Assembly (NCBI GenBank): GCA_024036415.1
Contig: JAMWET010001336.1
Location: 173,501 to 237,500 of the forward strand
From: Prochilodus magdalenae
Lineage: Eukaryota > Chordata > Actinopteri > Characiformes > Prochilodontidae
Length of the DNA: 64,000 bases
Reading direction: 5' to 3'
The notes under the pieces were generated by a model. That model did not search any database. It saw only the letters and a list, made by a program, of their open reading frames with translations, and was not told the DNA's origin. Each line of letters opens with the position of its first letter. The stretch's first letter is position 1. The translations under genes and the position numbers were made by a program. Shown in pieces: positions 1 to 9,490 of this stretch.

Positions 1-640
1 TTAGATTAGGTTTAAGATCCGAGTGCATTTTAGGTTCATGTTTAGGTTTTAAGTTTAGAAAAGGTTTAAAGTAAAAAGGAGTGCTAGGTTTAGTTTTATG
101 TTTTAGAATGGGACTATGTCGAGGGACAGATTTATTACTGGGCTTAAGTTTAGGTTGTAGGTTTAGTTTAAGTGTAGGATCTAAAGTGAGTTCTAGTTTT
201 ATGTTAAAGTTTTAATTTTAAAGTTTGTGTAAAGTAGGACCATGAACCATGTTTGGTTTTATGTTGTAGGCTGAGGTTAGTCTTTGTAGATTTTTAGAGT
301 AAGACCTAGATTTAGTTTTTAGACCGAGGTTAAACTTCAAATACATTTTTATATTAAGCTGAGGTTTAGGTTAGCATTAGAATTAGAGTAGGATTTAGAT
401 TTAGTTTTTAGACCAAGGTTAAATTTAAATCGAAATTGACTGAGGTTAAATTTAAAATGAAATTCAATATTAGGCTTAAGTTTAGGTTTTAGGTTTAGGT
501 TTAAGGTTAAGTTTAAGTGTTGGCTTCATGCTGAGGTTATGATTGAGTTTAGAGTAAGTGCTAGGTTTAGTCTCAGGGTTCGAGAGTTAGGTTTAGTTTC
601 TTAGGCTGAGGTTAATCTCAGTGTTAAGGGCTGTGGTTAG
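1..640. repeat. Degenerate TTTAGG/TTTAAG-type simple repeat
   Basis: The stretch is built from diverged copies of motifs such as TTTAGGTTTAAG, TAGGTTTAG and GACCGAGGTTAAA. Spacing is irregular and the left edge is cut by the window. It resembles the vertebrate telomere hexamer only loosely, because most units are TTTAGG or TTTAAG with interruptions. I read it as an old degenerate minisatellite with no gene. Confidence 0.6.
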
Positions 641-1466
641 AGCTAGACCACACTTTTAATCGGTAGTTAGCCGGACGCTAGCTGAACACGGTCTATCCAT
701 AATTCACCACCCAAACAGACTGTTACGGAGGTTTACCCAGAACCCACATACAAGCCCGTTTAAGACGCCGTCAAGCTCCACATAATGAGCCTAATTTCAT
801 GTTTCCTTGTTTTCCGAGAGCTCGGCACGGCGTCGTAACCGTTGTAGCGGTTGATCACAGGAGTGAGAAAGCTCGGGGGAGGCCCGTCGGGAGAGCATGT
901 AAGCCGTTTAGTCCAGCAACACCGATCGTTTGTCAAAGCGACACCTAGGAGAATCCAGAGACAATGTTGTGAGCCCAGATCAGGGAGTGGGAGCTGAGAG
1001 CTGTAATACGATTCAGCTGGCTGATTAAGACCGGGGAGTTACAAATCAGCATCCAGACAGCTCAATCACACGCGCACACACATACACAGCCCTCGCATTT
1101 CCCCCCAGGGCCCTTCCCCTCACGCTCTCGCTCTCGCTCTCATTCTCGCTCTCTCAAATCCCAATCAAAAGTGAGCCATCAATGGAGCTCATCAACGACA
1201 ACAAGCCGAGAGGAGCGAACAGGAGCTCTGGCACCGTGAGGTGTCTCTGTGAAGGAGGCATCCAGGCAGAGACAGCCTCCGTCCTTAAAGTCTCTCCGTA
1301 ACCCGCCGTCACCCAGGGACGCGACTAACAGCACACTGAAAATGACTCCACGATACAGTTGGCGCTACTCTTCCCGTAAATTCCTGACGCTTGTTTTTGT
1401 GCGCTAGGCGGGGCCGAGAATCTGGAGCAGGGATTTCGTACTTGGGCTGTAAGACAAGTGCATTGC
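641..1466. other. No gene recognised; mixed unique sequence
   Basis: I see no coding signature, RNA gene or recognisable mobile element here. A short imperfect CTCGCT/CTCTCG run lies at about 1123-1157 and a short CA-rich run at about 1070-1088. Confidence 0.4.
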
Positions 1467-1513
1467 TATTTCTTCTTCCTCCTCCTCCTCTTCTTCTTCC
1501 TCTTCTTCATCAG
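1467..1513. repeat. (TTC/TCC)n trinucleotide microsatellite
   Basis: This is a run of TTC and CCT triplets immediately left of the amplified SINE/transposon block. Confidence 0.85.
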
Positions 1514-2290
1514 CACGTAGCTCATGAAGGAGGTCACATGTCATGAGCTGGCTTGGTGGGTATGTAGGGTGTGTGATAGGCTGTATAGGCTGATAGTGGT
1601 TGGAGTAGCTCAGCGGATAGCACCACTACCACATGTGGGAGCCAGGGGTTCGAATCCCGGTCTGGGTGCCTACACTGTGTCCTTGGGCACAGCCAGCTCA
1701 TGACGTGTGGGGGTACGTGGTCTCGTCCACAGGTGGGCCAATGCAGTGTTAGGTGTTCTGCCCAAGGACACAGTGTAGTCACCCAGAACGGGATTCGAAC
1801 CCCTGGCTCCCACATGTCATGAGCTGGCTTGGTGGGTATGTAGGCTGTATAGGCTGATAGTGGTTGGGGTAGCTCAGCGGATAGCACTACTACCACATGT
1901 GGGAGCCAGGGGTTCGAATCCCGATCTGGGTGACTACACTGTGTCCTTGGGCACATCCAGTTCATGAGGTGTGGGGTTTCTTGGTCTCGTACACAGGCGG
2001 GCCAATGCTGTGTTAGGTGTTCTGCCGAAGGACTGTGTGTAGTCACCCAGACCGGGATTCGAACCCCTGCCTCCCACATGTCATGAGCTGGCTTGGTGGG
2101 TATGTAGGGTGTGTGATAGGCTGTATAGGCTGATAGTGGTTGGGGTAGCTCAGCGGATAGCACTACTACCACATGTGGGAGCCAGGGGTTCGAATCCCGG
2201 TCTGGGTGACTACACTGTGTCCTTGGGCAGAACACCTAACACTACATTGGCCCACCTGTGGATGAGACCACGTACCCCCACACGTGCTAA
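1514..2290. repeat. Three tandem units of a transposon fragment carrying head-to-head tRNA-SINE heads
   Basis: A unit of about 265-277 bp begins with CATGTCATGAGCTGGCTTGG near 1537, 1814 and 2076. Each unit carries a forward tRNA-like SINE head with A box TAGCTCAGCGGATAG and B box GGTTCGAATCC (about 1598-1691, 1861-1951 and 2138-2215). The first two units also carry an inverted partial head (about 1748-1815 and 2014-2079). The unit start matches the interior of the Tc1/mariner-like element at 3965-4435 (compare about 4037-4062). The SINE therefore probably inserted into a transposon copy, was partly inverted, and the composite was then tandemly amplified. The open frame spanning 1534-2235 on the minus strand is a by-product of this amplification. 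Confidence 0.75.
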
Positions 2291-2640
2291 CCATCTTCCT
2301 TGGGATGCACCACAGTTAGCATGGCTCCAGATACCTGTGACAACCTACCAGGACCTTACTGAGTCACTCCCAGCCCGTCTAACTGCTGTTCTACTCTTGA
2401 GATCAGCTGGTGGTCATGTGACTTGGCTGTGTTGGTTTGATGTCCCCGTAACATAATTATGTGGACAGTGGAGTCAGCCAATCAGGTTTGATTTCCCTGG
2501 GGCGGATGGGGTCTTTCAGCAAGACAGTGCCACATGGCTGAAAGAGCATGACCTGGACTTCCAAGTCCTACCCCGGCCCCCTCCTTCCTCAGACTTAACC
2601 CCACTGAGCATCTGTGGGACCACCTTGATTATCGTGTACG
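2290..2640 (+). mobile_element. Tc1/mariner-like transposon fragment with degraded transposase
   Basis: The region matches the C-terminal half of the element at 3965-4435, with its parts rearranged. It shares the stretch around GGATGCACCACAGTTAGCATGG near 2302, the end sequence GGTCATGTGACTTGGCTGTG near 2411, and a segment reading WLKEHDLDF near 2540. The last segment leads into a broken form of the family motif SPDLNPIEHLWDHLD near 2587. Frames are disrupted, so it is a fossil. Confidence 0.6.
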
Positions 2641-3118
2641 CTCTACGGACTATATATTTTGGTAGAGGAGCCCTACCTCTCCGTAAACACCCCCTCCTCC
2701 ACCCCTCACCAAGCAACCCCACCCAACTGCCACTCTTTCTCCGTGCGCTCGTCTCGCTTGCCGCAGGTTTAATTAAATCACCTTATTTATGGAGAGATTG
2801 GCTCAGAGTAGGACTCATTTACGGGATTGGAGGCAGAGCCGCCTCACGCTTGGGTGATCGCCAGGCAGAAAAAAAAAAGAGGGGGAAAAAAAGCGCATTA
2901 AAATGATAAAAAACGTTCCCCGCATTCAGACTCAACTTATTTTTGGCTTGCGTGTGTGTGTGTTGGCAGTGGCGGTGATGTGGGAGGGGGGGTGTGGGGT
3001 AAAATGTGTAAGTGTGGCACTATCAGCAACAGAAACAACCCCAATCAGCCTATCGGCTTGGCTGGATATAAAAGCAGGTATGATGCTTTATTGTGCATCC
3101 AAGCCTATGCTGGACTGA
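2641..3118. other. No gene recognised
   Basis: The stretch is mixed sequence with a short TG run near 2950-2962. A TATA-like GGATATAAAAGCAGG lies at about 3064, roughly 210 bp before the CpG-dense patch. I see no supported coding region. Confidence 0.35.
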
Positions 3119-3119
3119 A

Positions 3120-3158
<39 letters not shown>
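3119..3158. repeat. (GA)n microsatellite
   Basis: This is an almost uninterrupted GA dinucleotide run of about 40 bases. Confidence 0.9.
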
Positions 3159-3162
<4 letters not shown>

Positions 3163-3276
3163 AAGAAGCAGCCTCTGCCAAAGGCAGGCTTTGGGGAAAA
3201 GACTCGGAGAAGGCAAAACATCTGGCCTCGGATTTTTAATTAGAGTCAGCTCACCTCTGGGATTATTTTTAGTTCA

Positions 3277-3600
3277 GGGCGCGGGGGGATTTCTCCTCCT
3301 TGCGGACCACCTGACAACAGTACGGAGAGGCACCTGTGTGCTTCTCCGCGGGCGGGTGCGCATGTGGGTGGCTGCACAAGTGTCAGCTGGTTCGCGCTGG
3401 TGCTCCAGTTTTGTTAAAGTGCCATCGCCGTCGAAGTTAAAGGAGCTCCGAGGAGCCGGTAAAGAGGCTTGCCACGCGTCGCACCGTGTCCCAGCTGCCG
3501 TGCCGGCGAGTCTCACGGACGTGCAGGTCGACGCATTCGTTGGACTTCCCTGCCCGGAAGCTTCAAAGCGGTGGCAGCGAAATGAAAGGCGCACCGTCTA
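3277..3600. promoter_or_regulatory. CpG-dense, GC-rich patch (CpG-island-like)
   Basis: By hand count there are roughly 34 CpG dinucleotides in about 325 bases. Flanking sequence is AT-richer and CpG-poor. An ORF of 136 codons (3191-3601, plus) runs through the patch, but I do not recognise its product and GC-rich sequence tends to stay open by chance. A TATA-like box lies upstream at about 3064. This could be a promoter or first exon of an unseen gene, or simply unmethylated GC-rich DNA. Confidence 0.4.
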
Positions 3601-3960
3601 ACACCAACCCGCCCCACCCCCTTCCGCAGATCAGCCAAGACTAGCGCTATGAGGCTAATGTAGCTAGCAAGTAGTATAAGCTCATTCCCAGCCAATTAGC
3701 ATAAAACTGCATGTCTAAATCACAACTTGCCTCAAACCGTGTCAAGTTCTGAAGGAATCTCAAACAGGCATCCTTGCGTCACTGATGCTTTCTGACAGTG
3801 TAAGACGTTCTGTCGGTGGAACCCTCAGGGCCTTCTAGGCCTTCAGAGAAAGATGGTTCTCGTGATTTCTGGGAAATGATTCGAAAACAAACACACGTTT
3901 AAGTTTCTTATTTATTAGGATCACCATCCTAGTTGGATTTCACTTCGCCAGTCCTTTCAT
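3601..3960. other. No gene recognised
   Basis: Mixed unique sequence with no recognisable element. Confidence 0.4.
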
Positions 3961-3964
3961 TATA

Positions 3965-4435
3965 CACAGTCGAGTCACATTATTATGACCGCTTTCTTCT
4001 ATTGCTGGTTGCAGCACGTATTTCCAAAAGGAGGTCACATGTCGTGAGCTGGCTTGGTGGGTATATGAGATGGGCAGTCAGCTGTGTATCTGGGTATGAA
4101 TCCATTCCTTCAGATCGCATACCCCCATGAATGGTGATCGGACCCTCTAGCCAGACGTGATGTCACACGTCTAGAAATACCCAACAATGGTTGAAAGAGC
4201 ATGGCCAAGACTTCCGACGACTAACCTGCCCCCCTAATTCTCCAGACATGAACCTAGCTGAGCATCTGTGGGACCACCTTGATGGATCCTTCACCACGTA
4301 CCCTCCAGCAGCTGTGGGATGCACCGCAGTCAACATGGCCTCAAGATACCTGTAACAAACTCCCAGGCCCTTACTCAGTCATTCCCAGCCCGTCTGGTGG
4401 TCATCTGGTGGTCATAATAACGTGACTTGACTGTG
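3965..4435 (+). mobile_element. Non-autonomous Tc1/mariner-like element with ~26-bp TIRs
   Basis: The left end (3965-3990) starts CACAGTCGAGTCACATTATT. The reverse complement of 4410-4435 matches it with two mismatches in 26. Between the ends lies a shortened transposase remnant, annotated separately. The element is about 470 bp, far shorter than a full Tc1-class element of roughly 1.2-1.6 kb, so it has lost most of its transposase gene. Related fragments occur at 1514-2640. Confidence 0.75.
4185..4355 (+). pseudogene. Tc1/mariner-like transposase, C-terminal remnant
   Basis: Reading from CAA at 4185 gives QWLKEHGQDF, then PPNSPDMNLAEHLWDHLD, then a stop at 4353-4355. In the Tc1/mariner family the segment SPDLNPIEHLWDxL carries the third catalytic acidic residue of the DDE/D domain. 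Here the usual PIE appears as LAE and the glutamate is kept. There is no N-terminal DNA-binding domain and no first or second catalytic aspartate, so this cannot encode an active enzyme. It lies between the inverted repeats of the parent element. Confidence 0.75.
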
Positions 4436-4680
4436 CTGGTTTGATGTACCACTAACAAACATGATCAGGTGGACAGTGGGATCAACCAATCAGGTTCTGA
4501 TTTTCGTCAGGGGTTCCTGCAGCTTGGGGGCAAACTCCATGGGTTGGTGGAGCATGGTGTACCCTTTCCAACAAGCCCTGGATAGCTGGTCTTCAAGGAA
4601 CCCTGGAGATAGGGACCCCATGGTCATAACAGTAAACCCCCCACCGTGTTTCCATATGCATCGTCCATTCCATCAGCTCC
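4436..4680. other. Flank shared with another copy; otherwise unassigned
   Basis: The segment just right of the transposon (GTGGACAGTGGGATCAACCA near 4471) is similar to 2462-2490, so the duplicated unit extends beyond the visible TIR. The rest is unassigned. Confidence 0.35.
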
Positions 4681-4689
4681 ACTGACCAT

Positions 4690-4760
4690 CAGGGACCCTG
4701 TTCTTCAATGGTCAGGACCCCCACAGAGCAGGTATTACGTGGGTGGTGGATGTGGAAGTG
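4690..4760. mobile_element. Fragment resembling a long-TIR teleost MITE
   Basis: The stretch around TCAATGGTCAGGACCCCCAC and AGAGCAGGTATTACGTGGGT resembles, from memory, the interior of the teleost repeat family whose ends are seen at 23324-23599. Only a fragment is present and no TIR is visible here. Confidence 0.4.
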
Positions 4761-5399
4761 ATGATAAAGGACATTATAACTATTTGTTGCTAGTTATAAA
4801 AGCTTATGCTCTGTATTATACAACATGATATATGACATCATACCAAGCTTGATTTATTTGATATGAATTATTCAATAAGTACCCCAAATGTGCTCCTAGA
4901 GCGAGGGTCCGAAAGGTAAAGGGTTAATTACACACACTGATTCCGTTACCCGTCAGTGCCCTGGTCCTGCTCCAAACCGCACTCCCTGGCTGGAGGCGAA
5001 AACGAGACTCCAGTAACCCTGCCCTGGCCTCTGCGCTTGCCGGGGCCAAACCGCAGAGGCTGGAAGGCCTGATGGGGGCGGCGGAGGAGGGGGCGAGGGA
5101 TGGGAGGTCACCAGGAGCAGTGAGGACACTTAGACAGCCGAGATGCAGAATTGATTTTGTTTCACTTAGCAGGGCCCAGCGAGAGACGAGGCTCGCTATA
5201 TACGAATCAGGGCTGGAGTCAGTCAGCCAGAGGGGGCTTCTACCGGGAAGGCTCACCACACTTCAGTGCAGGCATCCACCCGGAGTGCACATTACACGAT
5301 GAAATTTGAGGGGTTGTTGGGGTGGATGGTGGTGTGGGGGCATCAGGTTTTGGCCCCTGGTGATCATACAAGGATCTGAGTCACATCCATGAAAGAAAC
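4761..5399. other. No gene recognised
   Basis: AT-rich sequence to about 4870 is followed by moderately GC-rich unique sequence (about 4970-5290). Open frames of 76-111 codons occur on both strands, but none resembles a known protein. Confidence 0.35.
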
Positions 5400-5935
5400 G
5401 ACCCTGGCTCCTGACGTCTAGAGCCCATTTAGCTTCTCCAGGGGATCCTTGTCTCTCTTTGGGTCTCCAGGCCTCTGAATGGCTTGTTTATGATTCCGCT
5501 CATTGGTCCATCCGTCTTGTTGTTGGCCGTCCTCTTCAATGTCCACTTTCTCAGTGCATAATGGTCTTTTCCAAAGAACTGGTGCTAGGTCCAACCTAAG
5601 AGCTTCAGTTTGGTTTATCTGGGCTTTGAGTGCGAGGCGAGCCAGAGAGAAAAGCGTAGCCTGGCCAGTCCTGATCCTGATCCTTATTTGTAGAGACGAA
5701 CGAATGCATCCGAAGGTCTTTTCAAGCTCTTCCATCCTTCTGCTGAGTGCCAATCTGTGTTGTATTCTTTGACTGATGGATCCATTGGTGTTAATAATTG
5801 ATCTGAGACGGCGAAAGCTCTCCACCATTTCCACATACTCTCCATCAGTGATACAGTTAGCGGTGATCAAACTGGTGTCAAATTGAGCTGAAGTCCCACT
5901 CCACTGCTTTCGCCGTCCTTATAATGGCCTTCGGT
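5400..5935 (-). pseudogene. LINE reverse-transcriptase C-terminal fragment (RTE/BovB-like)
   Basis: The minus-strand frame 5870-5418 (150 codons) reads DGEYVEMVESFRRLRSIINT, then ISQRIQHRLALSRRMEELEK, then APVLWKRPLCTEK, QQQDGW and RPGDPKRDKDPLEKLNGL near its end. The pattern 'vE.V.sF..LgsiIn.nG....eI..Rla..r' is typical of the region after the RT palm and thumb in RTE/BovB-type LINE proteins, and the DGW and RPGD tail fits the same group. It lacks the endonuclease and catalytic RT motifs, so it is a dead 3' fragment, consistent with 5'-truncated LINE insertion. Family assignment is from pattern memory; a CR1 or L2 type is possible. Confidence 0.6.
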
Positions 5936-5974
5936 CCTGCAAATGACCTTTTACGGGGATCTAAAGTGTCAAGA

Positions 5975-6135
5975 GCAGGGTTTCTCAACCCTGGTCCTGG
6001 AGGCATCCTGCCCAGCAGGTTTTAGAGGCTTCCCTGCGACTCTGAAAGGGCTTGTTAATGAGCTGGTTGAAGTTGAGAAGGTGTGTTGGGAGCAGGGACA
6101 TGCACAGGGCAGGGTGCAGGGTGCTTTCATTTGCA
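5975..6135 (+). mobile_element. hAT-like MITE fragment
   Basis: The stretch begins GAGCAGGGTTTCTCAACCCT and continues with GGTCCTGGAGGCATCCTGCC. This is the terminal region of a common teleost non-autonomous hAT-like repeat. The insertion at 44120-44295 appears to be a fuller relative, with ends near TCTGGAGGCC and CAGCCCTCCAG. It abuts the SINE at 6137. Confidence 0.5.
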
Positions 6136-6136
6136 T

Positions 6137-6352
6137 TTATGGCATTTAGCTGACGCTCTTATCCAGAGCGACTTACATGGTTTATCATATTACAGGTAGA
6201 CCAGTGTAGTGTTAGGAGTCTTGCCCAAGGCCTCTTATTGGTGTAGCACAGCTTAGTCACTTAGACAGGGATTCGAACCCCAGGCTCCCACACATGGGGG
6301 TGTCTCTCTGGGAGGTAGTGGTGCTATCTGCTGAGCTACGCCAACCACTTTC
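6137..6352 (-). mobile_element. tRNA-derived SINE, tail motif at left
   Basis: On the minus strand it begins GGTTGGCGTAGCTCAGCAGA (A box) followed by GGTTCGAATCCC (B box). It ends with the teleost SINE tail motif, seen on the plus strand as TTTAGCTGACGCTCTTATCC at about 6152 followed by AGAGCGACTTACA. About 215 bp, apparently near full length. The same family occurs at 16506-16735 and 17880-18063, and its head is amplified at 1514-2290. The RNA polymerase III boxes are intact by eye; activity is unknown. Confidence 0.8.
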
Positions 6353-6691
6353 AGGAACACTGGTCTAGAAGATCCTGGTCTAGAGGATCCTGGTCTAGAG
6401 GATCCTATTCCCAAAGAAGATGGACATAAGAAAATCTACTTGTATAAGGAAGGGAGTTCATAAGATGCTACAGAGGAAAAGGGACTCCTGGCAAAGGGCA
6501 TCTGGAAGGTGTGGAGTGAAGCTGGTGGACCCACCGAAAGTGACCCCGTTAAGCTCCGCTCCTTCCAGATGCCCTTGGCCAGGATTCCCGTTTCCTCTGT
6601 AGCATGTTATGAGCTCCCTTCCTTTGGGAATAGGATCCTCTAGACCAGGATCCTCTAGACCAGTATTCCTGAAAGTGGTTGGTGTAGCTCA
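6332..6691. repeat. Large imperfect palindrome containing the SINE 5' end
   Basis: The left arm (about 6332-6522) and right arm (about 6551-6691) are reverse complements across CCAACCACTTTCAGGAA, three copies of the 15-mer CCTGGTCTAGAGGAT, CTATTCCCAAAG, and GGGAGTTCATAAGATGCTAC to AAGGGCATCTGGAAGG. The left arm has about 30 bp absent from the right (about 6420-6448), one copy fewer of the 15-mer is present on the right, and a spacer of about 28 bp separates the arms. The palindrome copies the end of the SINE at 6137-6352. The right-hand GTGGTTGGTGTAGCTCAATG is itself duplicated at 6675-6722. Confidence 0.8.
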
Positions 6692-6722
6692 ATGAAGTGA
6701 AGTGGTTGGTGTAGCTCAATGA

Positions 6723-7924
6723 AGTGAAGCTGGTGGAAGGCCACAGGTGTTTCCATCCATCCTTCCATTGTAGAAGGATGACTCAATGCTATGGGTCTAA
6801 AAAGGAAGCATAGCCACTCAAGCCATCCTCATCCTCTCACGGTCTGGAAGCTTCAACCTGTTCTAGTTTGTGCTGGTAGCTTATTGAACTCCTTTTAGAA
6901 AAGTCCTCCATCTGTAGTCTCAAAAACGAACGCCATTGCATCAATCTCTCTATTTAATGACCCTCCCTACGGTTGGGTCAGGGTTTCATTTCTAAACCAG
7001 TTCCCTGAAAAGCCATTTCTGCTGCTTCCATCAGTATAAGCAGCAAATTCCGACGTTTATTACTTAGCACAAGGTCTGGCTTCACTCCCAGAAAAGCCTG
7101 ATACGGGGGTCTTTAACTATGGACTGCCAGTAGTTAGCGAGAAAAGGCCATTGCCAAAAAGCTCGAGAAAGTGTAGCCAAGCTTTCTCCACACACTCTCC
7201 AGCATTCACCTGAAAAAATAAAAAAATCCATTGAAAATGTTTCCAAGAATCGAAGCTAGTGACTTTATGAGCCTCGGAACAGATTTCGCTCCAGGCTCCG
7301 CCGCTAATTCGTTGTTGTTACGTTTTTCCTTTATATAACGGGTTGTGGCCTTGGTCATTGCAGACAGAGCCGGTAGTGGTCTTCCAGCTGACTGTCCTTG
7401 TTAAACTTTAATCAAGTGCTCCTTGAGAGAAGAGGACTTGAAGATGTCTATGAAAGTCTTTTTTTGGCAAACCAAACTATTCACTAATCTGTTTGAAGGA
7501 CTTAAGACGAACTGCTGAGAATGCCATTCATCCCTTACCGTCTTTTTCTACATTGAGCCACCTGATGCTCTCTCCCACCCACTCATCTTCAAAACTGCTT
7601 CATCCTTCTGGGCCGCTGGGGGTGCTGAAGCATATCACCCCGGACAGGGTGGCTATCCATTGCAGGTAAGGTGTATAGCCATGCACACTCACACCTAGGG
7701 GGCTATTTCAACATCTCCAGTTCACCTGACTGCATGGCCGTAAAGGAGTGCATACACCACATAGAGAGGACCCTGGTTGAGGACCATACCCTGTGCCACT
7801 GTGGCACCCCACCCAGTGCTATCAGAGCAAGGATCTGTGAGAACTACACAAACCACAGACAGAGAGAACAAAACCATTGTCCAGTAGAGGTTCACGTTTG
7901 GCCGTGCATGTGACGTAAGCCTGA
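6723..7924. other. No gene recognised
   Basis: About 1.2 kb of mixed sequence. Small ORFs of about 80 codons (7671-7913 plus and its minus-strand shadow) show no familiar domain. The last 200 bases may belong to the older flank of the transposon that starts near 7925. Confidence 0.35.
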
Positions 7925-8560
7925 CTGACTCAACAGCCACATCTGCAGCCATCCAGCGAGCAGTGGTGTCCTCCATGGGTCATCCTGTTATTGCCAGCAG
8001 CGTTGGCACACGGTCAGGCAGGACTACATGCACACAGACCGTTACCACGATGGCCCTTAACACCACGTCACCATCACCAAAGACTGCAGTGGTGTCGTAC
8101 CAGACTGTCATGGAGTGACTCAGAATGGCAGCGGGTCATCTTCAGTGACGAGTCCCGCTTTAGTCTTGGTGGAGACGCCCAACGAATCTGTGTGTGGAGG
8201 CACCGTGGTCAGCACAGAGATGAACGATTTGTCACACGTCCAGAAGGCCTGGTGTCCCTCCACCTCCACCCCTACCGCACCATCTGCAGGAACTGTGTGA
8301 GGATGTTCAAGCTGCATGGGATGGATTATCACAGGACTCCATCAGGAACCTCTACAGCTCCATACCGAGACGTCTGGCGTGTTGGGTTAGCAAACACGGC
8401 GGCCCGACGCCATACTGAGAGACAGACTTCTGTATGTGTAGCTCAATAAATATTGATCATATCAGTCTAAATTTATCATCAGTTATTGATCCTGGTCACC
8501 TTCATCTTCCTTCCCAACAGCACCGCACTCCCACACCTCCTTCTGGGTGCAGATGCTGTA
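7925..8560 (+). mobile_element. Internally deleted Tc1/mariner-like element, copy 1
   Basis: The segment from CAGCCACATCTGCAGCCATC to about 8560 reappears in reverse orientation at 12828-13460 and partially at 33424-33640, 33885-34330 and 60440-60710. It holds a fused transposase remnant, annotated separately. The same deletion is shared by the copies, which suggests that one deleted progenitor multiplied as a non-autonomous family. Confidence 0.75.
8112..8449 (+). pseudogene. Tc1/mariner-like transposase remnant with internal deletion and frameshift
   Basis: The frame reads WSDSEWQRVIFSDESRFSLG followed by VWRHRGQHRDERF. In the Tc1 family this is the block around a catalytic aspartate (FSDESRF) and the VWRRxGER segment. 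After the deletion point, shifting one frame gives AWDGLSQDTIRNLYSSIPRR and HGGPTPY before the stop, which is the usual C-terminal end 'I..L..SmP.Rl......GG.T.Y'. The stretch with the SPDLNPIEH motif is absent, so the product could not be active. The break appears in the other copies as well. Confidence 0.7.
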
Positions 8561-9206
8561 CTTTTGATGATGAGTGTTAAGGCTATTTCCATTTATATAA
8601 TTTTTGGGTGAAGCAGGAAGTGGTCCGTGGCAACAGACCTGGTGTATGCTATGTGGCAGTAGTTGGTCAGTGATGAGCCCAGTTTGAACTGACCGTATGA
8701 GGGTACTGATAACTGCCTGGAGTCTGCTTGTTAATACACAGGCTGGAGTCAATACTCAAAAGAGTATAGGATCGATTGGATCCACAGTTTGTTGGATCTT
8801 TATCCTCTTTAAAAGTCATTGCCATAATTGTCTTTCCCTCAAAACTTCCAGGGCAATTTTCCAGTTATGAATACATGCAGGTAAGCATTGCATAAACACT
8901 GATAAGATCAATACTTCATATAATTGGTTTATGGAACTGTCTGGTGCATTTTGAAATCAAGTCGTCTATAGGCGCTGCTTTATTGTTGGGCTAGAATGTA
9001 TGGTCACATGGATGACAAGATAGTGAGCTCCTCACAGCAGACTTTAAGCGATCTACTCACCTGTGAGAGTGTTGTAAACAAGGATGGCCTTTTATCCATC
9101 CTTCAATCCACAGGGAAATTCTCCTACTAAACGATTGTTGCTATTAGGTATGGCTGTCCCATTGAATCCAGCCTTTACTAGGACATTGTCCACAACCCTT
9201 GTCCAC
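8561..9206. other. No gene recognised
   Basis: Mixed AT-rich sequence with no recognisable coding region or repeat. Confidence 0.35.
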
Positions 9207-9490
9207 AGGGCATGGGCCGGAGGGTAGGGAACCAGCCTGGTAAGCAGAGGGTCTCAGGTTTGGTTCCGTGAACCAACAGTAAAGGCCGAAGTGCCTTGAG
9301 CAAGGCACCTAACCCCCAACTGCTCCCGGGTGCTGTGTATAGAGCTGCCCACTTCAATGGGCAAGTGTGCTCATTGCCCTCTAGTGGTCAGTATCATGTC
9401 GCACTTCACGGATGGGTTGAAGATGGAAGTTCACTGTGTGCTGCACACATGGCTAGAAATGGCTCTCAGGAACTGATTGGCCGCACCTAA
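9207..9490 (+). mobile_element. SINE, second family (GAGCAAGGCACCTAACCCCC type)
   Basis: Contains GGGTAGGGAACCAGCCTGGT, a weak B-box-like GGTTTGGTTCC, then GCCTTGAGCAAGGCACCTAA, CCCAACTGCTCCCGGGTGCT and GTGTGCTCATTGCC, ending near CACTTCACGGATGGGTTGAA. The order of blocks matches 14522-14760 and the partial copy at 63826-63970. I take it as a tRNA-related teleost SINE. The precise family name needs a repeat-library search. Confidence 0.7.

Noticed and set aside
1..640. Telomeric TTAGGG array
   Set aside because: The units are TTTAGG/TTTAAG with irregular spacing and no uninterrupted TTAGGG run.
1598..2215. Functional tRNA genes
   Set aside because: A and B boxes are present but acceptor and anticodon arms do not fold properly and a SINE body follows.
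1534..2235. 233-codon minus frame with internal repeats
   Set aside because: Explained by three tandem units of SINE heads and transposon sequence; similar in-frame units extend it by chance.
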